A DNA stretch of 64,000 nucleotides from positions 124,001 through 188,000 of the forward strand of contig BTUV01000001.1 of the NCBI GenBank assembly GCA_045863035.1, in the 5' to 3' direction. The position numbers and the translations under genes are program-made. This stretch comes from H2-BAC3 sp045863035 (GTDB lineage: Bacteria > Bacteroidota > Ignavibacteria > Ignavibacteriales > Ignavibacteriaceae). Below the pieces are notes generated by a model, which had not been told where the DNA came from, did no database searches, and saw only the letters and a list, made by a program, of their open reading frames with translations. Below are positions 35,867 through 43,740 of the stretch, piece by piece (the stretch's first letter is position 1; each line of letters starts with the position of its first letter).

Positions 35867-36441
35867 TGGAATCTTCTATCCCCCATCTCCTGCCAAAAGA
35901 TACCGGCTGGATTGAAGTAATCACCGGATGTATGTTTAGCGGTAAAACAGAAGAGCTTATCCGCCGGCTCAGACGTGCGCAAATTGCCAGGCAAAAAGTG
36001 CTCATCATAAAACCGGCAATTGATAACAGATATTCTCAAAACAATATCGTTTCCCACAATACGCAATCGCTCCCTTCCGTAGTTCTTGAGAACAGCAAAT
36101 CAATAATAGAACTTGCCCGTGATGCACAAGTGATTGGTATTGATGAGGTACAGTTTTTTGACTCTGATATACTCAACACCTGTAAAGAACTCGCGGCTGA
36201 TGGCAAACGTGTCATCGTTGCCGGGTTAGATCAGGATTACACAGGCAAGCCATTTGAACCATTGCCCCAGTTTCTTTGCGAAGCTGAGTATATAACCAAA
36301 ACACTTGCAATCTGTGTAGTATGTGGTAATCCCGCGGACAGAACCCAAAGGACATCGGTTAGCAAGGAAAAAGTATTAGTCGGCGCTTCTGACTTTTATG
36401 AAGCACGATGCAGAAAATGTCATTATATCCCCGGAGAATAA
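35863..36441 (+). CDS. tdk: thymidine kinase (type II)
   Basis: Phosphorylates thymidine with ATP. 192 residues. P-loop CMFSGKTEEL, then QVIGIDEVQFFD and VAGLDQDYTGKPF. The zinc-binding cysteines are in CVVCGNPADRTQR and CRKCHY. Starts in an ATGA overlap with cdd. Confidence 0.96.
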   Translation: MMESSIPHLLPKDTGWIEVITGCMFSGKTEELIRRLRRAQIARQKVLIIKPAIDNRYSQNNIVSHNTQSLPSVVLENSKSIIELARDAQVIGIDEVQFFDSDILNTCKELAADGKRVIVAGLDQDYTGKPFEPLPQFLCEAEYITKTLAICVVCGNPADRTQRTSVSKEKVLVGASDFYEARCRKCHYIPGE

Positions 36442-36444
36442 CTA

Positions 36445-37797
36445 ATGTTCATTGAAAATTTATTTCGCGGAGTAATCGGGATTGCGCTTATTCTTGGAAT
36501 CGCTTATCTTCTTTCGAATAGCAGAAAAAAACTGAACTTGCGGCTGATTACCGGCGGACTTATTCTGCAGATCATTTTTGCAATTCTTGTTATAAAAGGT
36601 GAGCAACTTCGTCATTTTTTCTTCATATTCGGATGGCCTCAGGATATATTCAAAGCTGTCAGTTCCGGTTTTGTTGCGATTATGAATTTTTCCTCTGAGG
36701 GTGCTAAATTTATATTTGGAAACCTGGGCGTATCACCCGGATTTGACGGAAGCATGGGTTTCTTTTTTGCTTTTCAGGTTCTCCCTACAATTATCTTTTT
36801 CGCTTCATTGATGTCAGTTCTTTATTATCTGGGCATCATGCAAAAAATTGTGCAGGGTATGGCTTGGATTATGGCACGCGTTATGGGAACCTCCGGAGCT
36901 GAGTCACTTAGCTGCACTGCAAATATTTTTGTCGGGCAAACCGAAGCCCCTCTCATGATAAGACCTTTCTTAAAAGATTTAACTAAAAGTGAATTGCTTA
37001 CCGTCATGGTGGGCGGTATGGCTACCATAGCCGGGGGTGTTATGGCTGCATATATACAGATACTGGCATCATCACTTGCCGCGGCAAAAGGAATTCCAAT
37101 TCAGCAGGCACAAATCGAATTTGCCACACACCTTCTGGGTGCCAGTGTCATGGCTGCACCGGCTGCACTTCTTATTTCAAAAATAATCTATCCGGAAACC
37201 GAAGAGCCCGCGACCAGAGGCACAGTCAAAGTAAAGATCGAAAAAAACGCAGGCAATGTTTTGGAAGCAGCTTCAGCAGGAGCAGCAGACGGTCTTGGTC
37301 TTGCGCTTAATGTTGGTGCAATGCTCATTGCTTTTATTGCCCTGATTGCATTGGTTAATGCAATTATTATGTATATCGGCGATATTACAGGAATGAACAG
37401 CATCGTCAGAGCTTCATATAATACCGACTTTAATTTTCAATTTATTCTCGGCTGGATTCTGCAATGGCTTGCTTATGGAATAGGCGTCCCTTCATCAGAT
37501 GCTTTGAGCTTTGGTGGTCTGGTCGGCACTAAACTGGTGTTAAATGAATTTGTAGCATATATGGATTTCGGCACGCTCATCCAAAATAAAGTAATGGTTA
37601 CGGAAAAAGCAATCATTATGGCAACTTATGCACTTTGCGGATTTGCCAACTTTAGTTCTATTGCAATTCAGCTCGGCGGAATAGGAGCACTTGCTCCGGA
37701 ACGTAAAAGTGATCTGGCTTCATTAGGCATTAAGGCAGTTATAGGCGGAACTCTGGCTACTCTAATGACTGCAACTCTGGCAGGTATATTATATTAA
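36445..37797 (+). CDS. concentrative nucleoside transporter (CNT/NupC family)
   Basis: Ion-coupled nucleoside importer, 450 residues with about ten membrane helices. Core features: GFFFAFQVLPTIIFFASLMSVLYYLGIMQ, SCTANIFVGQTEAPLMIRP (nucleoside-binding region) and YALCGFANFSSIAIQLGGIG. It supplies nucleosides to the enzymes encoded on both sides; three bases after tdk and overlapping the phosphorylase start as TAATG. Confidence 0.94.
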   Translation: MFIENLFRGVIGIALILGIAYLLSNSRKKLNLRLITGGLILQIIFAILVIKGEQLRHFFFIFGWPQDIFKAVSSGFVAIMNFSSEGAKFIFGNLGVSPGFDGSMGFFFAFQVLPTIIFFASLMSVLYYLGIMQKIVQGMAWIMARVMGTSGAESLSCTANIFVGQTEAPLMIRPFLKDLTKSELLTVMVGGMATIAGGVMAAYIQILASSLAAAKGIPIQQAQIEFATHLLGASVMAAPAALLISKIIYPETEEPATRGTVKVKIEKNAGNVLEAASAGAADGLGLALNVGAMLIAFIALIALVNAIIMYIGDITGMNSIVRASYNTDFNFQFILGWILQWLAYGIGVPSSDALSFGGLVGTKLVLNEFVAYMDFGTLIQNKVMVTEKAIIMATYALCGFANFSSIAIQLGGIGALAPERKSDLASLGIKAVIGGTLATLMTATLAGILY

Positions 37798-38621
37798 TGA
37801 TTTCTATTTCTGACATTTATCCCGAAACGATAAAATATTTTAAATCATTAATCGGGTCACATTCACCTGACTCGGCCATCATTTTGGGAAGCGGACTTGG
37901 TGAATTATTGGAAGGTAATAAAATACTTTTTGAAGCTGATACCAGTACCATACCGGGCTACCCTGTTTCAACTGTTTCAGGGCACAAAGGTAAAATCCAG
38001 CTTGTAAGTTTACAGGATAAGGTTATCCTTACCTTTAGCGGCAGAATCCATCCTTACGAAGGATACCGGCTTTCACAATGCCTCCTGCCAGTCCATCTAA
38101 GCCATATAGCCGGAGTTAAGAATATCATCATCACAAATGCTGCCGGAGGAGTTAATCCCTCATTCACACCCGGTAATCTGATGCTTATTACCGGTATAAA
38201 TTCTGCTGCACTAAAAAAATCAATAAGCGAATTTTTTGGCACTCCGCTGGCGGATATATCAAGTTCGATCCGCAAGTTTCCAGATTCGCTTCTCTATAAA
38301 CAATTAAAGGAAATCGCGCTCGATGAGAAGATTCACCTTCAGGAAGGTGTTTATTGGTATATGAGCGGACCTAACTATGAAACTCCGGCAGAAATAAGAA
38401 TGATACAAAAATCAGGAGGAGATGCTGTTGGAATGTCCAGTGTTCATGAAATTCTTTATGCATTGGCAATGGGAATAAGAACGGTTGGAATTTCCTGCAT
38501 AACCAATATGGGCGCGGGTATTTCGCCTGTTAAGTTAAATCATGCAGAAGTAAAGGAGACTGCTGAGAAGGTAAAAGATTTATTCAGCAGGTATTTAAGG
38601 CGTGTATTAGTTACTCTATAA
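37797..38621 (+). CDS. punA: purine-nucleoside phosphorylase
   Basis: Trimeric-type PNP, cleaving inosine/guanosine with phosphate. 274 residues. AIILGSGLGEL binds phosphate; GRIHPYEGY, TNAAGGVNPSF and YWYMSGPNYETPAEIRM are family marks, with GGDAVGMSSVHE near the C-terminus. Final gene of the salvage operon. The last 11 bases overlap the convergent SPOR gene. Confidence 0.94.
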   Translation: MISISDIYPETIKYFKSLIGSHSPDSAIILGSGLGELLEGNKILFEADTSTIPGYPVSTVSGHKGKIQLVSLQDKVILTFSGRIHPYEGYRLSQCLLPVHLSHIAGVKNIIITNAAGGVNPSFTPGNLMLITGINSAALKKSISEFFGTPLADISSSIRKFPDSLLYKQLKEIALDEKIHLQEGVYWYMSGPNYETPAEIRMIQKSGGDAVGMSSVHEILYALAMGIRTVGISCITNMGAGISPVKLNHAEVKETAEKVKDLFSRYLRRVLVTL

Positions 38622-39093
38622 CTTTTACAACGAATGCATCTTTAAATTCTTTTTTCTTACGGATGCTTCTCTTAATTTTATGCGCCTCATCGGCTTTCGC
38701 CACCGGCATTAACTGAACAACCCAGAACTTAACTTCTGTTGAATAAAAAGTCCTGAGTTTTTTACTCAAAAGTTTTTCAGAAGTTTCAATATGTTTTTTT
38801 GCATTTTGTTCTGAAGAAAACGCTCCCACCTGCACTGCATAAACTGTCTTTGCATTGACAGAAGTATTTCTGATATATGTCAGGAGTGAATCATTCTTTT
38901 CTTCCGGATCTTGTATTTCTTTCTCCTCTTTTGTAACCTCATCTTCCTGAACATCAAACACATAGACTGAATCTGTGGTTTCCTTTTTTTCCTCATCCCG
39001 GGTGGCTGAATCCATACCACTGCAGCCGGTTAATAATACCGCAACAAAAAAACTGAATATGGAGAAGGAAATGAAAAGTCTTTTGGTATTCAT
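38611..39093 (-). CDS. SPOR-domain lipoprotein
   Basis: 160 residues. Lipoprotein signal with lipobox LLTGC (cysteine about 24), then an acidic, charged linker, then a C-terminal SPOR domain (about 85-157: VYAVQVGAFSSEQNAKKH, KFWVVQLMPV). SPOR domains bind denuded peptidoglycan glycans, often at division sites. The TAATG-free start stands alone after a terminator, so it probably has its own promoter. Confidence 0.88.
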   Translation of the reverse strand: MNTKRLFISFSIFSFFVAVLLTGCSGMDSATRDEEKKETTDSVYVFDVQEDEVTKEEKEIQDPEEKNDSLLTYIRNTSVNAKTVYAVQVGAFSSEQNAKKHIETSEKLLSKKLRTFYSTEVKFWVVQLMPVAKADEAHKIKRSIRKKKEFKDAFVVKVIE

Positions 39094-39113
39094 AAGGATA
39101 TAAAAAATACGCT

Positions 39114-39137
39114 GGGGACGGTACTTCGACCGTCCCC
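39114..39137 (-). terminator. intrinsic terminator after the GDSL lipoprotein gene
   Basis: 9-bp perfect stem GGGGACGGT / ACCGTCCCC with a six-base loop; on the minus strand a TATTTTTTAT run follows a few bases later. It ends the run from YqeY to the GDSL gene. Confidence 0.8.
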
Positions 39138-39150
39138 AACCAGAAATTAA

Positions 39151-40473
39151 TCAGAAATAGAGATTGTCAAGAGTGCCTGCTGGTATAACCGGCAGACCAA
39201 ATGAATTAAATTCTATTTTCTTTCCAAAGTTCAAACCACCAGGTACAGTTGCAACATTCACGCGTGGAATAGCAGCGCCATACTTTGTATTGATTACTTT
39301 AATGAACTCATTAGCAATGATTGCGGCACCCTGATTTGAAGGATGCACACCATCAAGACTAAAAAGCCCGCCGGTAACGAATATGTTAGTAAATCTGATA
39401 CCGTCAACCACCTGACCGTTTGAAACGCCCGGGAAGTAAACGAATGATTTGAATGCTGTGTTCATGTCAACATAACCGAAGCTTTTTGCAGTTGCAAGAT
39501 TCTGGATTACGCCATTAAACTGTGCAATTGCAGTCTGAGCTGTAATAACCTCACCAGAATCAAGAACTACACTGTTAGGGAACGGTGTATTTCTTGAGAA
39601 TCCGGTCGGAGGAGTGGTGTTGGCTTTTAAGGTAATGAAATTCGGGGCTCCATTAGCAGTCGGAAGAAGACTAACATAAGCAGTATCTCCTGATGAAGTA
39701 ACAGCCCAAACTTTTGTAAGACCATTAAGAACAAACTGACCGCCTACTGTTGTAAAGAAAGGAACATCAGTTACACTTGGGATATTTGCGACAACAACAT
39801 TAGCTCCGAGTGAAGCGACAGAGTCAGCCAACTGGGTATATAATGCAGTGAAAGTGCCTAACGGAGTCGGAGCAGCAGGAGCTGTTCCGCCGGAAGTTGC
39901 ATAACCAAGTACGTCATTATTCCCTATCCAAAGAGTAAGGAAAGTCGGGCTTAATGCCTTTGCATGCTTGAATTGTGAACCAAGGTTGAAAGCAGTATTC
40001 CTTAGCACTAAATCAAAAAACGGATTTGGTGAGCCGTTAAGCCCAGCCGCACAGTTAGTTGCGTTCGTAGCATTCATTACATCATATAATAATGCACCTG
40101 GTACACCAAGGTTATTATATGGCGCAGCATAGGTAGTATTGGTTGGAGTTCCTGCTGCCGTATTAGCCACTAAAGTAAAAGGACTAAGTGAACGGATTTC
40201 GAGTCTTCCTGCTGAACCAGGATCAGAATATGTTGGCATAGCAAATGAAGTACCAACCTGCCCGGCAAGCTGAGCAGCCCAGCTATATTTCTGTGCACTC
40301 GCGTAAAGAGAGCCAGACTGATACCCTGCTGTCAGACTGTTTCCGATAGCAACGTATCTTGCAAAATTTGCAGAACCCGTGTTAACCGCCGGAGGAGCAG
40401 TCAATTCGCTTCTGTCCTCGCATCCGGAAAAAACAAGCAGCCCTGCTGCTAATAAAAGCAATAATCTTTTCAT
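39151..40473 (-). CDS. SGNH/GDSL-family hydrolase, lipoprotein
   Basis: 440 residues. Lipoprotein signal with lipobox VFSGC (cysteine about 18). The GDSL block is present in variant form as AIGNSLTAGYQSG, with the nucleophile serine kept. Block III is LWIGNNDVLG. The C-terminal catalytic Asp-His pair lies in SLDGVHPSNQG. Likely an envelope-anchored lipase or esterase; substrate unknown. It follows the FadL-like gene by 13 bases, pointing to joint work on lipids at the outer membrane. Confidence 0.88.
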   Translation of the reverse strand: MKRLLLLLAAGLLVFSGCEDRSELTAPPAVNTGSANFARYVAIGNSLTAGYQSGSLYASAQKYSWAAQLAGQVGTSFAMPTYSDPGSAGRLEIRSLSPFTLVANTAAGTPTNTTYAAPYNNLGVPGALLYDVMNATNATNCAAGLNGSPNPFFDLVLRNTAFNLGSQFKHAKALSPTFLTLWIGNNDVLGYATSGGTAPAAPTPLGTFTALYTQLADSVASLGANVVVANIPSVTDVPFFTTVGGQFVLNGLTKVWAVTSSGDTAYVSLLPTANGAPNFITLKANTTPPTGFSRNTPFPNSVVLDSGEVITAQTAIAQFNGVIQNLATAKSFGYVDMNTAFKSFVYFPGVSNGQVVDGIRFTNIFVTGGLFSLDGVHPSNQGAAIIANEFIKVINTKYGAAIPRVNVATVPGGLNFGKKIEFNSFGLPVIPAGTLDNLYF

Positions 40474-40486
40474 TGATTTCTCCTTC

Positions 40487-41734
40487 TTAGAAGCTGTAAT
40501 TAAATGTTACTGAAAAGAGATTACCTGTGGAGTTATATGTTCCGTTTAACGGTGCGAAACCGCTGGAAGCATAGTTCACATCACTGTTTGTGATGGTTCT
40601 CTCGGCAAATCTCAGATATAAATATGATGCATCAAGTGACAGGTTGCTGGAAAGTTTATATCCAAAACCAAAACTGAAACCCAATCTGTCTGAATCAGGA
40701 AGACTTGGGTCAACCATCTCATCAGGAACCGGATTGTTATCAATAAGGAAACCGCATCTCAGATCTAATTTATCGTTATAACCATATTCTGCGCCAAAGC
40801 GAAGAATATAGGTATCTTCATAAAGCCGTGCACTGGCAAGGTCGGTAAAAGCTGCATTCTTAAAGTCAACCTTTAATGAATCATAACTTGACCAACCAAC
40901 ATACTGATAATCAGCAGTTAAAAGGAGATCCTTTGTAACCTGATATCCAAGACCAAATACGAACTGCTGCGGTGAAACAAATGTTGCTTCGATATCGCCT
41001 TCAGGTACTCTTCCGGCTAAAGCAGTCGGGACACCTGTTGTAGCAGCAGTACCTTCAAATGAGTATTCAACTTCACTTTTGTATGAAAGACCAAGTGAAA
41101 GCGCAGAGAATGGCTGATAAGCAACACCTACATGATAACCGAATGCTCCGCTTTCGCTGCCTTCGAGGAGGATTGTTCCCTCACCTTCGAAAGGGGCAAA
41201 TCCGATAGCACGATCAAGTGTAACAGTAGCAACATTATAGAGAAGTCCAACGCCAACAGAAAGATTGTCAGTTACTTTGTATGCGATAGATGGTTGAATG
41301 CTAAAAGTTTGCAGGTCTGCTTCGATTGATGAAAATCTGCCTACCCAGTTTTCTCCCCATTTGGTACCTAAACCAAACGGATTATTAACACTTACTCCGG
41401 CAACAAGTCCGTCGCTAATTTCGTAAGTGAGATAAAGGTGAATAGGGGGGAAGAGCTGTTTTTCCATTTCTGTTTCAGTAATAGAAGGGCTGGGACCTCT
41501 AAACGAAGCAGCAGGGGCAATAATAGTTGTGCCACCTGAGGCATTCCAACCTCTTAATCCGGCCATTCCGGCAACGTTGAAATACAGCGATGATGGGTCA
41601 TTTACCAATGCGGTAAACGCACCACCCATTGCCATAGCTCTGGCTCCGTGCTCATTGATCTGAAAACCGCCTGCGAGCGTATTTCCAAACAACATGAGAA
41701 CGAAAAGTGTACAAAGTAAAGATGTTTTCTTCAC
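40487..41734 (-). CDS. OmpP1/FadL-family outer-membrane transport protein
   Basis: 415 residues. Starts at GTG preceded by GAGGAG at good spacing; this gives a clean signal peptide (about 1-20, LFGNTLAG) followed by the mature FadL N-terminus GGFQINEHGARAMAMGGAF, which includes the family NPA/G-type plug region (NDPSSLYFNVAGMAGL). The remainder is beta-barrel-like, ending FSVTFNYSF with the terminal phenylalanine usual for outer-membrane proteins. It is expected to admit long-chain fatty acids or other hydrophobic compounds. A longer frame upstream (44 residues) is not supported. Confidence 0.9.
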   Translation of the reverse strand: MKKTSLLCTLFVLMLFGNTLAGGFQINEHGARAMAMGGAFTALVNDPSSLYFNVAGMAGLRGWNASGGTTIIAPAASFRGPSPSITETEMEKQLFPPIHLYLTYEISDGLVAGVSVNNPFGLGTKWGENWVGRFSSIEADLQTFSIQPSIAYKVTDNLSVGVGLLYNVATVTLDRAIGFAPFEGEGTILLEGSESGAFGYHVGVAYQPFSALSLGLSYKSEVEYSFEGTAATTGVPTALAGRVPEGDIEATFVSPQQFVFGLGYQVTKDLLLTADYQYVGWSSYDSLKVDFKNAAFTDLASARLYEDTYILRFGAEYGYNDKLDLRCGFLIDNNPVPDEMVDPSLPDSDRLGFSFGFGYKLSSNLSLDASYLYLRFAERTITNSDVNYASSGFAPLNGTYNSTGNLFSVTFNYSF

Positions 41735-41768
41735 ACTGACTCCTCTAGTGATTGTTATGTGTTTATTG

Positions 41769-42263
41769 TTACTTAACCGCGAAAAGGGGTGCACCCTTTT
41801 CAATGTTCTTATTTTCTTCGACATAAATTTCCTCAATAACACCTGAATAATGGCACTTAATAGCATTTTCCATCTTCATTGCTTCGAGAAATAAAACTGT
41901 TTCACCTGCCTGAACCTGGTCCCCCTTTTGCCTGACAATTTTGGTCACCAGCCCCGGCATGGGAGAAATAACATGGTGCTCACGCCCCCCCTTCTTCTCA
42001 GCTTCAGCTATCTTCTCCTGATATTCTGTTATTTTATTTTTTAAACGTAGGCGAAAATAAACCCCTTGAGTGTAAATATCAAATACACTTTTATCTTTAT
42101 TTAGATAAACTTTGTAAGGTTTTTCATCAATTTTAACAAAAATGTAGTTATCTTCTCCCCCAAGCAGTTCGAAGGACACCTCAACCCCATTTACGCTGAT
42201 TTTACTTTCCCCCACTTCAGCTAAAATCTCGTAAACACCGTTAGAGTACTTCTTAGTCATCAT
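41769..42263 (-). CDS. biotin carboxyl carrier subunit of an acyl-CoA carboxylase
   Basis: 164 residues. The C-terminal biotinyl domain has the attachment motif EAMKM (lysine about 130) and VISPMPGLVTKIV at its start. The N-terminal 85 residues form a beta-rich region resembling the BT-type linker of propionyl- or methylcrotonyl-CoA carboxylase alpha chains rather than a short AccB. The ATG used has GGAGG upstream and overlaps the biotin carboxylase end by 11 bases; a longer frame lies inside that gene. Here the biotin carboxylase and carrier parts are split into two genes. The carboxyltransferase subunit is not in the window. Confidence 0.88.
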   Translation of the reverse strand: MMTKKYSNGVYEILAEVGESKISVNGVEVSFELLGGEDNYIFVKIDEKPYKVYLNKDKSVFDIYTQGVYFRLRLKNKITEYQEKIAEAEKKGGREHHVISPMPGLVTKIVRQKGDQVQAGETVLFLEAMKMENAIKCHYSGVIEEIYVEENKNIEKGAPLFAVK

Positions 42264-43740
42264 GAAGCTGTTTCCTCCAGTTGGACGCCGGCTTCTCATG
42301 TGTTTCACTTTGCTCCTCGAGAGAGTAATACTCGACCGCCCCGATTGCAGAGGCCAGAATCTTGCCTGATTCTGATTTGGCACTGCTAATCTGTTTTATT
42401 TCTTCAATTGAAGTCTCAATCGTATTTATGGTATGAGTCCCATCCACGAAATCAGGGAATTGCATCAATTTTTTGAGAAATTCGAGATTATTACCGCAGC
42501 CAAGAATAACCATTTCATGCAGTGCCCGTAATGTTCTCCTGATAACTAACTCCCTGGTTGCTGCATGAACTGTTAGTTTAGCAATCATCGGGTCAAAAGC
42601 AGTTGAAATCAAGGCATTTTCATCAACGCCCTCATCAATCCTTATACCGGGTCCCGCGGGGTAAACAAGAGTGGTCAATTTACCTGTAGCCGGGAGAAAA
42701 TCATTATCAGGGTCTTCTGCATAAATCCTGCATTCAATCGAATGACCATTAAAAGAAATATCCTTCTGATTGAAAGAAAGTTCTTTTCCTTCCTCAATCC
42801 TTATTTGTTCTCTAACGATATCTATCCCGGTTATCATTTCAGTAACAGGATGCTCAACCTGAATTCTGGTATTCATTTCCAGAAAGTAGAAATTACCATG
42901 CTTATCAAGTAGCATTTCAATTGTCCCTGCACCAAAATATGAAGCTGCCTTTGCTGCATTAATAGCAACGATAGTCATTTTGTCCCGGAGTGCCGGAGTG
43001 ATAGATGGGGACGGCGCTTCTTCAATGATTTTTTGATGTCTTCTCTGCAGAGAACACTCTCTTTCAAAAAGATGAACCGTATTACCATGTTTATCAGCTA
43101 AAATTTGAATTTCGATATGTTTTGGCTGCTCAATCAGTTTTTCGATATACACAGCACCATTGCCGAAATACTTAACGGCTTCACGAGAAGCAGAGTTAAA
43201 CGCATCTTCGAGTTCTTCAGAAGTATATACTTTCTTCATCCCCTTGCCGCCGCCGCCCGCAGATGCTTTAATAAGAACCGGAAAACCGATTTCATCAGCT
43301 ATTTTACGGAGTTCGTGAATATCCTTGATTATTCCACCGGAACCTGGTACGACCGGAACTCCTGCTTTTGAAACAATTTCTCGGGCGTTTGTCTTCTCTC
43401 CCATTGCCCTGACTGATTCAGCGGATGGACCTATAAAACCAAGTCCGGATTTCCTGACTGAGTCAATGAACTCAGCATTTTCAGACAGGAACCCATAACC
43501 AGGATGAATTGCGTCTGCGCCTGATTTCCTGGTAATTTCAATAATTTTTTGAACATTAAGATACGTAGATGCGATATCACCGTCACCCAGAAAGTATGCT
43601 TCATCTGCCGCAATAGCATGCACTGAGGTTTCATCGTTCTTGTTATATACCGCAACTGTAGCGATTCCCATTTCGCGACAAGTCCGGATAACTCTGAGTG
43701 CTATTTCACCCCTGTTGGCAATAAGAATTTTTTTAATCAT
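42253..43740 (-). CDS. biotin carboxylase subunit of an acetyl/propionyl-type CoA carboxylase
   Basis: ATP-grasp enzyme that carboxylates biotin on the partner carrier protein. 495 residues, a little longer than AccC. KKILIANRGEIALRVIRTCREMG opens the protein. ATP-binding KASAGGGGKGMK (about 155-166), ECSLQRRHQKIIEEAPSP, EMNTRIQVEHPVTE and ECRIYAEDP are all intact. Starts in an ATGA overlap with mutS2. Whether the complex makes malonyl-CoA, methylmalonyl-CoA or methylglutaconyl-CoA is not decidable here. Confidence 0.92.
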   Translation of the reverse strand: MIKKILIANRGEIALRVIRTCREMGIATVAVYNKNDETSVHAIAADEAYFLGDGDIASTYLNVQKIIEITRKSGADAIHPGYGFLSENAEFIDSVRKSGLGFIGPSAESVRAMGEKTNAREIVSKAGVPVVPGSGGIIKDIHELRKIADEIGFPVLIKASAGGGGKGMKKVYTSEELEDAFNSASREAVKYFGNGAVYIEKLIEQPKHIEIQILADKHGNTVHLFERECSLQRRHQKIIEEAPSPSITPALRDKMTIVAINAAKAASYFGAGTIEMLLDKHGNFYFLEMNTRIQVEHPVTEMITGIDIVREQIRIEEGKELSFNQKDISFNGHSIECRIYAEDPDNDFLPATGKLTTLVYPAGPGIRIDEGVDENALISTAFDPMIAKLTVHAATRELVIRRTLRALHEMVILGCGNNLEFLKKLMQFPDFVDGTHTINTIETSIEEIKQISSAKSESGKILASAIGAVEYYSLEEQSETHEKPASNWRKQLHDD

